Assembly (NCBI GenBank): GCA_028023455.1 | Contig: JAQFVV010000042.1 | Span: 4,231,739-4,295,738, forward strand | From: Epiperipatus broadwayi | Taxonomy: Eukaryota > Onychophora > Udeonychophora > Euonychophora > Peripatidae | Direction of reading: 5' to 3' | DNA: 64,000 bases | Part shown: positions 35,349 to 47,119 of the stretch, piece after piece | How positions within the stretch are numbered: the first letter of the stretch is position 1 | How the letters are laid out: each line of letters starts with the position of its first letter | Translations under genes and position numbers: made by a program | Notes under the pieces: model-generated | Told to the model about the DNA's origin: nothing | Seen by the model: the letters and a program-made list of their open reading frames with translations, nothing else | Databases searched by the model: none

Positions 35349-36320
35349 AAAACAATTAGAGGTAAATATTACACCTACCGATACTCCTCCTCCCAGTGAC
35401 AGGCCTAGATCATGGACCTCACTCATTGCTAACATCCTACAAAAGGCAGGCTTTGTTATGCCATCCATCAGTGACAAATTAAAGTACTGGGAGATTTTCA
35501 ATCAGACCACATACTTCCCCATTGTCTCCCCTACCTTCCTCAAACTTACCAATGCTCAACTAATCCGCAAATTCAAAAAGTGGTCCCTTGAGGCAAAATT
35601 CCTCAATTTCCTCCTCAAAATCAACCTTCACTCCCTTCCCACCAATCAATTTTTGGTCAACCATAGGGGTTTCACCAAGATCTCTCCCCTATGCCAGCTC
35701 TGTAAAACCGACAATGAAACCCTCCAGCATTTCCTACTTAAATGTCTCTTTCTGCTTGGAGTGAGATGCATCATCAACTCCTGCCTTTTCTCGCACAGGA
35801 ACACCATCTTCAACCTCCAAGATTCTATAAAAACAGGGGTCTTTGCAACTATCAGACTATCAGTTTTCCTCATCTATGCACTCTGGTTGCTCTGATGTGC
35901 TATTATTTTTGACCAGAGTGTACTACAACTCAGCAAATCAAAAACTATTGGATCTAATTCGCTCTCTCAAAACCAGAGATACCAAACTAGCTCCACCTCC
36001 ACTCCTCACAGACACTTGGGCAATCCTCCAACTCCCATCCTCTCAGCCTCTGTCATAGGATTTGGCCATTTAAATGTTTATGACCTATGCGGTGCTTGCT
36101 CCATGAAGACATGCATCTCGGACTGGCCTGGACTACACACCCTTTCCACTTCCCAACAACTTTTCACATGTTTCCTTCCCCTCTTATCAGGTTGCCCCTG
36201 AAATTTCAATTTACCGTATAATCACTCCCTTGTAAACCTTTTTCTAACTGTATTTGTATCTGTGTTTTTTTTTTTATGAATAAACTTTCATCACTGAGAC
36301 AAAAAAACAATTAGAGGTAA
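35349..36320 (+). mobile_element. 5'-truncated non-LTR retrotransposon with perfect 17 bp target duplication
   Basis: AAAACAATTAGAGGTAA flanks the insertion at 35349-35365 and 36304-36320. The insert (35366-36303) is open from its left edge. It reads DRPRSWTSLIANILQKAGF, then an intact C-x2-C-x8-H-x4-C knuckle (CQLCKTDNETLQHFLLKC), then FLIYALWL at 35895. After a frameshift it continues as CSDVLLFLTRVYY and LIRSLKTRDTKL to a stop near 36058. The 3' end is ATGAATAAACTTTCATCACT, then GAGAC and a short A-run, so it carries its own AATAAA. This is the C-terminus of a LINE ORF2 dropped in by target-primed reverse transcription, and it is relatively young. Confidence 0.88.
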
Positions 36321-37202
36321 CTAATCATTTGTATATTTTGATTGAATAATAAATTTATCAACAGCAATGGTGGTTTGAATCTATCTTAATGCAATTTATT
36401 CTAGCATTCCCGTATTTAAAGTTATGCTATAAAATTTAATGAGCCTTTACATCATTAATGCGTGATATATATTGTGAATTAAAATGCACAATAAAGATAT
36501 ATTCCTACAATCGTTTTGAAAAGATGTAAAAATTTTAACATATTCCGTGATTGTCATGGAATAAACATAGTGAAAGGAATGAAATACTCAACATAAGACT
36601 TAAATAAGTTGAAGAAAAATTTAAATTAATTTCTTAATAAAGAACTACATAAAGGAAATTGCCTATGATGGATAATATAGACATGTATTTGAATGAATAG
36701 TTGATCAAGAGGATTGTTTGCATAGGAATACATTTAAATTCAATTAATTTAAAAAAGAATAATAAAAATACACAGAAATTACATTTTTTAGCAATATCCT
36801 AAATAGAATAATGCTGAATAAAAATATCAATTTAGCAATTAAATAATTATCTTTTAAGTCTAAAGAAAAATAAAGCTTTTTTTTTTTTTTTGAAAATTAT
36901 GAAAAATACTGACTCTGTCAACCCCCCCCCCCCCCGTGCAAATAATCATTGGTATACTATAACTGTTAAAACATTGAAAAATAAAGATAGATATTATATT
37001 CTTGAAAAAGATCAAAATGAATTTTATTTGTTTAATTTCAGATAATAAATGTAATAAAATATTAACGCAGCTTGATAAGTTGGGATTCTTTAAAATTAAT
37101 GATTTAACAAAGAATTTATCTACATTTTAAAAACAAAAGAGCAAAAAATTATAAAGGATTATCTTGATCTGTATTTATTCCAGATATCATTGTCCATGGA
37201 AT
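36321..37202. other. AT-rich non-coding stretch with a C homopolymer
   Basis: An uninterrupted run of 14 C bases lies at 36922-36935, striking in this AT-rich sequence. Nothing else recognised. Confidence 0.5.
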
Positions 37203-37327
37203 ATTTTATTTTGATTTTTTTTTCATGTGTCATAGCATCGACCGGGAAGCGAACCCGCTAACCTGGGATAACTGTTTGTAAGGCAGCTATGCTGATCTCT
37301 CAACCACTGACGCTGCAATTTTATTTG
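37203..37327 (-). mobile_element. tRNA-derived SINE, subfamily 2, minus strand
   Basis: On the plus strand it appears as CATGTGTCATAGCATCGACC, then GGGAAGCGAACCCGC (reverse of the B-box region), then GATCTCTCAACCACTGACGC. The flanking ATTTTATTTT (37203) and ATTTTATTTG (37318) look like the target duplication. Confidence 0.8.
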
Positions 37328-37740
37328 TAAAACTATATATTTAATAGTATACTGACATATATTTTTATCTTTATTTATCCATGTTCCTGATCTGGACAAG
37401 TATTCCTCCATCTTCAATTGTCCATGTATATTCAAAAACATAAAAATTAATTAATACCACAAAGAATAATATATTATTTATGTAATAATGTAAAATATAT
37501 AGAAAAATATCTTCAAATAGTCCATGTTATGGTAAATATACTATTTTGACAGTTTTTAAGTAAAAAAAAATGAAACATTTGATAATTAACCACAACACAT
37601 TATTACTGTATTTACCACCATAGAATAACATTGATCCATTAATAAGAAGAATTCAATACAGACCACAAGCTTTTTCAGTGAAAAAAAGGAACAGTAGTAA
37701 TAAAATTTTTAGCAAAAATGCATTAAATATATTGACAAAA

Positions 37741-37874
37741 ATATTATTGTGTCAAACGTTATTAGCCGAGAGCTCAGCAAAGCCGCCTTGCAAGCAAGCA
37801 GTTGGTTGCAGACAATTGTTGCAGGTTCGCTTCCCAGCAGATGCTATGACATATGAAAAAAATATATATTATTG
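37741..37874 (+). mobile_element. tRNA-derived SINE, subfamily 1
   Basis: The body reads TGTCAAACGTTATTAGCC to GACATATGAAAAAAA. ATATTATTG flanks it at 37741-37749 and 37866-37874. Confidence 0.85.
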
Positions 37875-38569
37875 CTACATATGCAATTGCATATAAGAGC
37901 AAATTTATAATTTCATTCTTAATATTATAAAAAAAAGAAAAGTGAAAGAGACGTGGTTTATTGCTAACAACAACCACATCATTAGAAAATAGTATCCACC
38001 TCTCAAGCATATTTAAATATCTAATTTATATTATTAGTACCTATTCAACCCAGATATGCTATGAATCTGGTTTTCCAAACTGAAGCACGCTCACTTACAC
38101 TTAATAAAAATAAATATATATAATAAACCTTTTCTTTCGTCCCATCAGAAATATTTTGGCCAATTTGTTACAAACAAGAACAAAAAGAATAACAATGAAG
38201 TTAATTGGTAATATATTTCATTCATATTCTGTGAAAAAAAGCATAAATAATGTGGTATATATATTAAATAATCTATAAATAAATATAGGTAAAAAGGATG
38301 AATCAATAAAATACATCAATTGAATTACAAAATGTACATAAAACCAATTAAAAATGTAACCACTCTATATTTGAAGCTTATTTGGTCCATACAATGATAC
38401 TAATGATAAATATAATGCCCTGCATAGCTGATGTTGTGGCAGAATGGCAAACCCTTTAGCTTAAGGTCTTCTGACAATACCCAATTCTGGCATTCAAATT
38501 TCTTAGAAACTACCAAGTTATAATATCATTTGATTATTTAACATAAATATATAAAGCACTGCTTATTGT
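37875..38569. other. AT-rich non-coding stretch
   Basis: No feature recognised. Confidence 0.5.
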
Positions 38570-38579
38570 AAATAAACCC

Positions 38580-38697
38580 TCAAAGCATCACATGATTACC
38601 ATTTCTTATGCTTATGCAGGCTGTTAATAATAATAGCAAACTATCCATACATTGATTACGAAGGCTTGCACTTGGGGGCACTACTATATGAAGAGTT
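38580..38697. repeat. Internally deleted copy of snap-back family F1
   Basis: It begins with the F1 leader (CATCACATGATTACCATTTC, TTATGCTTA) and passes directly to the terminal arm (CATTGATTACGAAGGCTTGC, then GCACTACTATATGAAGAGTT). The middle of the palindrome is missing. Confidence 0.65.
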
Positions 38698-39540
38698 TGC
38701 TATGGGATGGTCAAGTTTTTATATGAAAGATGCAAAAAGCAAAATGAAAATGTTTGATAGATTGCAGTTTATGGATAATAAAAGAATAGCCAAAATAGTA
38801 TTTAATTGGGTTATAAGTAAAGGGCAGGCAACAAGATGGATGAGAAAGGCAATGTGGTATGCAGAAGATGTGAATAAAGAATTTATGTCAGTATACTTGT
38901 ACAAAAGGTGGGATGATTGTGTTAGAATGGTTGTGTTATAGTGGTAAAGAATGGGATAGAAGAATAGATGCATTAATAAATAATAGGGAGTTGGATAGAG
39001 AACTAGTATGGAAAGTAAAAAGAATTTAAATATATATAGAAGTAAACAGATCATTGCAAGTGAGTTAATTTATGGTAATAATAAAGAAAGTAGTTTATTG
39101 TTTAAGGCTCGAACAGGATCTTTAGCAACAAGGGAATATACATGTAAATGGAAAAATATGGGTGATTTAGTCTGCAAGTGGTGTAAGGAAGGCATAGAAA
39201 ATATTAGGCATCTGCTAATTCAATGTAAATGCTTGAAAGCAGAAAGAGTATAAATAATGAAGTTATGAAAGAATAAATATGAATAAAGTGATTATTCAGA
39301 AAGTGGGCTATTGGTTTTTATGTTGGGTTTGGGAAAAAGTAAGGGGGATTTAGATATGAAGACCATGGAGTTGACAAAGATTATGTTGTGGAAATGGGAT
39401 GAGGCAGGATATGGGAAAACTTAAGGTGGGGAATGGAAAGGGAAGTCAAAGTGGCTAACAGGTTGCTCTGGGCATAGTTGTTGAGAGATTTCTGACTTCA
39501 TGTAAGGAGAAGTTACATTGCATCACATCAACATTACTGC
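38695..39540 (+). pseudogene. C-terminal remnant of non-LTR retrotransposon type B, plus copy
   Basis: Frame 38666-38941 contains KMKMFDRLQFMDNKRIAKIV and ATRWMRKAMWYAEDVNKEFM. Frame 39008-39253 contains LFKARTGSLATREYTCKW and the intact knuckle CKWCKEGIENIRHLLIQC. A stop and a frame change at 38941 separate them, and a further frame break follows 39253. The 3' end GAGAAGTTACATTGCATCAC is shared with the minus copy at 15195. The insertion abuts the F1 fragment directly. Confidence 0.75.
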
Positions 39541-40765
39541 TGTAATAAATAAAATAAAAAATATCAGGAATGATGCAGAAAAATTTTAAAGTAAATCTTG
39601 AAATGAAAATATAAAAGTGACTATACGCAAAAAACCCACCAAATGTGAATAGATTATTAAATAATATAAACATATATATATAATTAAGTATTTATACAGC
39701 ACTAATTTACATTTAAATAATATAAAATATATAGCCAACAAAGAGCAGACCATTTATAAATTTAAAGGATTGAAGTTTTAAAAAAAGATAAGCTCATACA
39801 TGACAAAGTAAAGCAAAATAAATATCAAAATGACAAATTTCTTCAATGTTTAAGCCCAATATATATTTTCATGACTAAACATTAACACATATTTTTAGGT
39901 TAACATTTTATTAAAAAATGTTTTTTTCTGTTAATGAAAATAACCTCTTTTATCTTTCTTTTCTACTCATTTCATGTCTTATATAAAATGCTTATTTTAT
40001 TAAAATTCAATTCTTTATTGTTAAATAATTTATGCACTTTAAAAAACTTGAGATTCTAGTTACTGATCAAATAAAATAAAGGACTTTATTACTACAATGT
40101 TAGGAGTATGGGCAAACCCTGAACTTTTCTGTGGTCATATATCTTAATACTATAAAAGGCTCATAAAATTTTATGATGCACTCCTGAATATTAAGAAAGT
40201 TATAATAAATTGTGTTAAAAGAATGGCAAACTATTATGGTAAATAAATATTGTTTGTTTATGTATATTATTTAGTTACCTCACTTAAGGTCAGACAGAGA
40301 ATTTAACATTATGTCAGCGAATATTTCAAAGATGCTTGTGACGGAATATTTTCCTTTAAAAACATTAATTATGTAACTAAAGTATAAAGCTTAACAAATG
40401 TTTTTAAAATGAAGTTATAAATGCAAGCAGATGTATTATAAACAAATATCTGCTTTACTCCGTAGGACATGTTCTTAATAACTATGTTGAAGTAAAATAG
40501 ATCTAAATAGGATCACTTAAGTCAAAATACAAATATGTAAACCTAATCAGGTTTTATCAAGATTAAAAAAAAATTATTACAAAATCAATCACTTAATTTT
40601 AAATAAGAAAATAGATGTTATAATCTTAGTTCTTTTTTTCACTTTCTTCAATCATTAATTTAAATTGTAATATTTCCTACATTTAATTTATTAAAACTAT
40701 AAGTAATTGTAAAACTTGTTAAATACAGAACATCTATTTTTAACATATAAATTTATTTCAAATTG
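39541..40765. other. AT-rich non-coding stretch
   Basis: No feature recognised. Confidence 0.5.
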
Positions 40766-40862
40766 TCAAGCATTGGTAGTCGAGAGGTCAGCGACAGTTG
40801 TCCCGGGTTAGCGGGTTCGCTTCCCGGCTGATGCTATGACACGTGGGAAAAAAAAAATTATA
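40766..40862 (+). mobile_element. tRNA-derived SINE, subfamily 2, internally shortened
   Basis: GTCAAGCATTGGTAGTCGAG passes straight to GTTGTCCCGGGTTAGCGGG and TTCGCTTCCCGGCTGATGC. The central part of the tRNA-like head (about 15 nt) is missing. An A-run follows GACACGTGGG. Confidence 0.8.
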
Positions 40863-41498
40863 ATAATAAAATTGCTATACATTTTCAAGCTTTGAATTGC
40901 AAATTAGATCATATCCAAGATTTGTATTAATATATCATATTTTTCTATAAAAAGTTTTATTTCAAATTTATTAATAATTTAAATGTAGTTTTTTATTTAA
41001 TCATTCTAATATATTTTTCATAACTTATTTATAACAATTATAAATAATCATTTATAATAAATTTATTAACAAGTTCTGAATACGCATGATACAGAGATTT
41101 TTTTCAAGATTGATTCTAGAAAAATGTGAAGATCAAATTCCTGACAAAGCAGGATATATTCTTTTGGAAATAATGTTAATAATATGTATGAGAATTAATA
41201 ATTTAGTATATTATACGGTCCATTTATTTATTTCAATGTGAACATAATAATAATAAAAACAAGTTATGAATTTCAAATAAATGCAAATAAATATTTACTC
41301 ATATATTTGGATGTTATCAATTTTATCTTCAAATTTTAAAACTGTCTGTAAAAATTTGAAAATATTTTTCAGGATTTTCACATTTATAAATTATAAGATT
41401 AGTTTTTCATTTTGTGTTTGATATTAAAAATTTATCTTGGAATTGAATCCCTTCAGAAATTGGCTTATTTTCAATGAATCAACTTTTCACTAAAATTT
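40863..41498. other. AT-rich non-coding stretch
   Basis: No feature recognised. Confidence 0.5.
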
Positions 41499-41614
41499 TT
41501 TTCTTCCATATATCAAAGCATCGGCCAGGAAGTGAGCCAGCGACAAACATCTGCAAGCGACTGGTTGCTTGCAAGGCAGCTGCGCTGACCTCTCGGCTAC
41601 CAACTAAATTTTAT
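41488..41614 (-). mobile_element. tRNA-derived SINE, subfamily 1, minus strand
   Basis: The plus strand reads CATATATCAAAGCATCGGCC, then AGCGACAAACATCTGCAAGC, GGTTGCTTGCAAGGCAGC and GACCTCTCGGCTACC. Flanks ACTAAAATTTT and ACTAAATTTTA resemble a target duplication. The B-box region is decayed. Confidence 0.75.
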
Positions 41615-41805
41615 TAGTGATATATTATTTGAATTTGTATAATTTTAAATACAGCCTTTGCTTTTAGTTGACCATTAACTATTATTATACATTCTAAAGA
41701 TAGTCTTTGATATCAAATGGTAATATCTACATTTCATTCTTCTTTGATAATTTTCCATTTAAACTGTAAATACAGTACTTTCCTTTGTTTTAAAAATATT
41801 AAAAC

Positions 41806-42382
41806 ACCAAACATCACATGATCACCATTCTTTATGCTTACACAAGCTGTTTAACGAAGAAGCAAAGCTCTGCATACAGTAGCACCACTCAGTACAAGCC
41901 AGGGTAATCAATGAATGCAAGAAGGGTTGTGCATATGATCCCTCTGGTGCCTACTCATTCAATATCCTCTAATTTTTAGCTTGTGGCTTTCATCAGTGAG
42001 GAACCATGAATCTGAGAGCACTGTACCTAGATCTTAGGATTGAATGCAACTCTCCAGCAGCCATCTTTTATCTTATTAGCTAACTATAAAGCTTTGAGTC
42101 CAAAATGAAAACACATTTTCAATTTAAGTAGCTCGTATAGTTGTATAGATCTGAACTCAGTTCGGCATCCATACTTTTTGGTGTCTTTGGTTCCTTAATA
42201 ACCAGTCACCACAATTCTAGATCCAAAGCTCCTCACTGGTGAAAGCCACAAGCCAGGAACTAATCTGGGGATATTGGATGAGTAGGAACTAGATAGATTA
42301 TACGCACAAACCTTCTTGCATCCATTGACTACTCTGGCTTGCACTGAGTGGTGTTACTGTATGGAGTTTTGCCTCTGTTTTA
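41806..42382. mobile_element. Snap-back family F1, long old copy
   Basis: It starts CACCAAACATCACATGATCA like the 7953 copy and ends GGAGTTTTGCCTCTGTTTT. The outer arms are inverted (GTACAAGCCAGGGTAATCAA against TGACTACTCTGGCTTGCACT). The centre matches the 7953 copy (CTGTACCTAGATCTTAGGAT, CTCCAGCAGCCATC), but the two halves have diverged there. This shows that the palindrome and its centre belong to the family and were not made anew at each site. Confidence 0.7.
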
Positions 42383-42430
42383 AATGTATTGATATTATAT
42401 CATAACATACAAAAATGCAGCAAGTTAACT

Positions 42431-45085
42431 TCATCATTTTCAACTATTATTGATTCACTAAACTAGTGTCTAAACTTTAATTTCTCTTCTCCACTTCAAC
42501 ACAGAAAACTTCCTATCTTATTTATCTTACAGTCTTTTTCTAGGTTTTTTTTTTTTTACAATCTCTTGATATCCAATTTAAGGCTTCAACTGTCTATCTA
42601 TTGTTATAATTTCTTCTAATGTACTGAGTCCAGCCCCATTTTGGCTTTTTTATTCTTTCAATTTGTTTTTCACCTATGTATTTTGTCTATACTTCCTATT
42701 TACTCTCAACATATATCATTCCATACATCATAGTGGTCAGAAATCTCTCTATTGCTCTTTTCTTTAGTGTCTAAATCTTGAATTTAAATTGTAAGAATGG
42801 CGAAACACATTTTTAAAAAATGGACATATTTCCTTTTAATATTATTTTTACCAAAAATACTTCAAATTTAATTCTAAGATTAATTTCGTCCATTATATTT
42901 GTTTTAATAATTTAATCAAGATATTTATATTTAACTTCACAATTATTATCAATATTATATATATATTGAACATTAATGGTAGTTTTGGCATTTATCTTTA
43001 GTTTCATTTTAATCTGAGAATCATTATAACATTATCTAACATTCCAAAGCATTATTTGCAAAAATAACCGCATTACTTTCAAAATTTAGTTTAAAATAAT
43101 CCCCAAAGTTTTAAATTCTTTTAACTTTTCATTTTAATCCACAAAATATTTTTCATAAAAGGCTACAAGGTATAGTCACCATGTCATATATCATTATTAT
43201 TTTGTTGTTACGAAATTTAATCAAAGCCATTACATTTTAATATTCTTCAGAATTTAATGGGTCTATATCTTAATGTTTCAAATTTTCATTCATAGCAAAA
43301 ATGTTTAATAGTTGTCTGTCTTTTTGTAATCTGCAAACCATAATATAAAGATGTCATTACTTTTCCAAAATTTCTTTTAATAATTAGATACGATATAATG
43401 TGCTAAACTTTTTGGTGAAGTGAAATCCAAAGTTCTTTATAGACAAGTTATAATAATCATAATAAAGATTTTGCATAGAATTGATAGATCTATAATTTCT
43501 ACAATCTTTTTAGAAATATTTTTCTATTTATATGGTACATAGTTATCATTTGGTATATACATCTTTGCCAACAATTTCTCTATTACTTCACCTGTTTGTT
43601 TTTAAAGATATCAATAATTCCTTCATTTCCTAGAGCATTTCCATTCTTTGTAGATTTAAATACATGTCACTTCAATTAAATATTTAAATGCTATAAATGT
43701 AGACTATTTTGTTTTATTATATAGAATTTTTTGTATTCTTTAATACCCTTCATATCCCTTTTTCTAAAATAATAGTAACAAATTTTCATATTGCTGAAAC
43801 TTCTATGCGATACCAAAGTGTTAGATTATACTTTCGAACTTTGTTCATTTCTATAGCTCTCCTTGTCTATTGACAGCCATTAATTCTTATATCAACATTA
43901 ACTCTTTTTCTATTTTTCATAATTTCAAATATTTATTTCTATTGAATGAATTTTTCACATTTTCTTTTCTCCAAACTTTTCCTAATCTCAGTTAAAAATC
44001 TACTGATGATTTGTTGCTTTTTGTATCTGTTGTGTAACTGACATTAATGAAGTATCAGTTATATTTTTATTAAATTCAAATTCTACTGGAATATTTTTTA
44101 AAATTAGAATTGTTAATCTCTTTTTTAATAGATTTGAATTAACATATCTTAATTCTTTGATTATGTTGAATTATTAGTATATTATAATCTTAAAATATAC
44201 ATTGTTGGTTAAAATATAATCCAATTCCTATTGGATTCTTCCATATTTGTTTTAGGTTTTTCTAAAAAAAAAAAAAAAACCCATAATTTTTCCCCTGCAA
44301 TTCCACAAATCTGTAATCTACCCCATTTCTGCCTCTATACTCTAGTTTTCCCACAGCTTTTAAATCTTTTGTTTTCTAATTTTAGCACTAAAATCTGATT
44401 TTTAAAACATCTTGCTTAGTCTGATCAAAAACATTTTGCCCATCTAAATACAATGTTCTTCCATTTTTTATTTATAATGAATTTCACTGTGCTATTAATA
44501 TTTATACCTGAGACCAATTGCTCTTCACATTTTCTATTATCTAAATGTCTGACAATGTCCTATTTATTAAAAATTCAATCGGTAATTGTAACTTACACCC
44601 CATGTGTCACTGTTTCCTTGTTAATCACAAATATTCAGAGTAGGGGGCCAAAAGCAACAATGCAAGTTCCAGCCGCTAGATGGCGCAGATTACCATGCGT
44701 ACGCACAGAAACCTTATGCCAAGTAGCTGCCAGCACTACTGCCCGCTTGGTGCTGCTGATAGCCATATGTAAACACATCTAGCATAGGAACCTTATGCCA
44801 AGTAGCTGCCCGCTTAAGGGTGCTGATAGCCATACATAAACATATCTAGCTTATATCGTCTGCTACCAGCAACTACCGGCCACATGAGGCGTAAGTTACA
44901 ACTACCATTTAGGAACTATCAAGCAGTTTTGAAGATCAGTGTTTCTTGGTCTTAAACTCAAAAGATAAAAGTAAACTCTCATTGCTGGTAATAAGTTACA
45001 TAATAATAATAGATGTAATGGATATTAGATATTTGCTCTACTCACTTCTTTTAAAGCCTCAAAGATGAATCAGTCTCCTTTCAAT
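42431..45085 (-). pseudogene. RTE-type retrotransposon copy 3, near full length but heavily decayed
   Basis: Order and scattered words follow copies 2 and 4 on the minus strand: the 5' region at about 45085-44930, endonuclease relics at 44600-43700, reverse transcriptase relics from about 43600 and the end GTTGAAAATGATGAAGTTAA near 42431. Almost every frame is broken. A foreign 265 bp block (44641-44905) interrupts it. This looks like the oldest of the four RTE copies. Confidence 0.65.
44641..44905. promoter_or_regulatory. GC-rich block with CTCF-like site and 75 bp tandem duplication
   Basis: CCGCTAGATGGCGCAG at 44673-44688 fits the conserved animal CTCF core (CCASYAGRKGGCRS) at 13 of 14 positions. 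Next to it, two direct copies of a roughly 75 bp unit start ACCTTATGCCAAGTAGCTGC (about 44711 and 44790) and end AACACATCTAGC or AACATATCTAGC. The block is absent from the matching place in RTE copies 1 and 2. Binding is inferred from the motif only. Confidence 0.45.
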
Positions 45086-45425
45086 TAAATTAAATCGTCT
45101 GCAGGCGAGATAATCATATTCAAACATCTCAGCTGATAAAATTGAAAATGGTTATCACATTTTCTATTTTCGGTTTACACATTGGAATAAGTTTTTTGAG
45201 CTTCCAATTTTTCACAAATGCAGCATCAATATTGATTTACTATTACTCAGTCGTGCCTAACCAATTTCAATGCAGACATGATTAATAGTATTAGTTCTAG
45301 ATCAGATCACTAAAAATAATCGAACTATAACAGATAGTTAACTACTGCTTTTATTTACATTTTGTTTAATTCAAAACAAAATCTGTTTGTCAAACTACAG
45401 TAAATAACTTTACCAACACTATACG
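45086..45425. other. AT-rich non-coding stretch
   Basis: No feature recognised. Confidence 0.45.
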
Positions 45426-45429
45426 ATGT

Positions 45430-45845
45430 TTATCTTTAAATTGTAAATATAGGGGATTTGAACTCAGACTTTCAAGCACCCTTCAACTATTCATACTATC
45501 TCATACCACTGATACACATGACTACATACATGTAGAAAAGATAAATAATCACTAATATATGTATTTCGTGCTAAACTAACACTCATCGGCAGGTCCAAAT
45601 TATCATCTCCCACACATACATGTATAATCAGTGCTCAGTTTATATTAAAAAAGCAAAACTTTATTCTTTAATGGACAGGCTTCAATCCACTCCAACTCTT
45701 CAGCCATCCATACCATTGCTATGCCCATGTTTACCTCAAGTCACTCTGAATCCTCATGCATAGGACCTTATTCATTTAAATACATAGAAGAGGGATGGGC
45801 AGGATGCAGGCTTAATGTGTAAATATTTAAAATACAGGCTCCAGA
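45430..45845 (-). mobile_element. Family Y repeat, minus-strand copy
   Basis: Homologous to 27162-27620 and 63565-64000. On the minus strand it reads GCCCATCCCTC, GATTGAAGCCTGTCCATTAA, ATATAAACTGAGCACTGATT and then CCGATGA, stem GTGTT, loop AGTTT, stem AGCAC, GAAA (45589-45564). It ends at a tRNA-like segment with B-box-like GAGTTCAAATCCCC near 45435. In this copy the hammerhead-like helix II is fully paired, but the second core base is C in place of T. Confidence 0.7.
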
Positions 45846-46294
45846 TATATGAAGTGTCTATATTTCAAATCTTTAAATAGTTAACTACAATTATGAAATG
45901 ATTACGCTACCTTTTTTTACATTGAACATTACAAACTGTATGGAGTTTTTGTACTTAATCAACTCTTCTGCTTATATAATATTGATTTTTTTTAAAAAGT
46001 TCCATTAAATTAATTAAAATAGCAAATTTAACCAATAATTGTTTATAGAATTATTAGACGATTATTAAAGACGGATACGTTCATTTATTTTATTTTTTAA
46101 ACATTTTTTTTCTTATGTTTAAAGAAATAAATCAAGCAATGTTTAATTAATATTGCGCAAATATAATTTTCAGGCAAATTAAAAAAATATCTAACTATAT
46201 GTATGTATATCCGTTAAATGTTTTTAGAAAAAATCAAATTTTATTTATATTTTTAAATCCATGCAACTGTCAGTAATACGCAGTTTAATATATA
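45846..46294. other. AT-rich non-coding stretch
   Basis: No feature recognised. Confidence 0.5.
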
Positions 46295-46299
46295 ATACG

Positions 46300-46406
46300 T
46301 TTTTTTTTTCTGCTTGTGTGTCATAGCATCAGCCGGGAAGCGAACCCGCCAACCCGGGACAACCGCCTGCAAAGCAGCTGTCGCTGACCTCTCGATCAAC
46401 AATGCT
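46300..46406 (-). mobile_element. tRNA-derived SINE, subfamily 2, minus strand
   Basis: The plus strand reads GTGTGTCATAGCATCAGCC, GGGAAGCGAACCCGCCAACC, then GCAGCTGTCGCTGACCTCTC and AACAATGC. The preceding T-run is its A-tail in reverse. No target duplication was found. Confidence 0.8.
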
Positions 46407-46689
46407 TATGAGTGGTATTCTTCTTATCTCCAGGAGTTTTTGGCTTGACTATTATGGGAATCGAAATAGTTATCTATAGATTCATAAATACTGAATTTAA
46501 TGTAATACTCCAACCCAAGACTATTCAATCTTAAATAATCCAAAAGACTCATTATTAAACAAAATATTTATCAGAAGGCCACATCCAAAAATAATATATT
46601 AAGTTATTGGAGAGTCCTATCTTTAGTAACACAACCTTAATAACTGAACAGACAATAAGATTGAACAGTCAAACTGTATGCATATATAT

Positions 46690-46905
46690 ATAAAGGCATA
46701 TGACTTTATTGCTTAGGAATTCATAAGCTTGAGCATGAGAAGTGATCATGGGACCTCCATATCCCAAGTCGGATGCCCTACCTATTGCTACAAACAGCAC
46801 AGGGCATAAAACAGCTGATAGCTTTATTGTTTGGGCTTCGTAAGAGATTCAAGTGGCAGAATTGATCCTGGGATCTCCCGATATCAAATAGGACAATCTA
46901 CAGCT
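46690..46905 (-). repeat. Two tandem copies of a third tRNA-like repeat (SINE-3)
   Basis: Units at about 46700-46790 and 46815-46905 share CTTTATTGCTTAGG or CTTTATTGTTTGGG and TGATCATGGGACCTCC or TGATCCTGGGATCTCC. On the minus strand an A-box-like TAGCAATAGGTAGGGC and a B-box-like GGTCCCATGATC are visible. Relatives lie at 30930-31150 and 56320-56405. Confidence 0.55.
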
Positions 46906-47119
46906 GTATCAAACCAAACAGAACTAATGTTGTTCAGCTTGAAAAGCATGCACACTGAATTAAAACAGTGCAAGGCTGATACATCTTGCACTTGAAAAGT
47001 ATTTGGGTATTCAGTGATGTAAAACATCAGATATCAATATTAACATCAAGATAACTGATTAATGAAAGAATTAAAATATCTAATAAGGACTGGACTCAAA
47101 TTATTTTACTTTTTTTAAT

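Noticed and set aside
38719-39054. 111-codon minus-strand frame
   Set aside because: Antisense of the type B LINE remnant, which has the meaningful motifs on plus.
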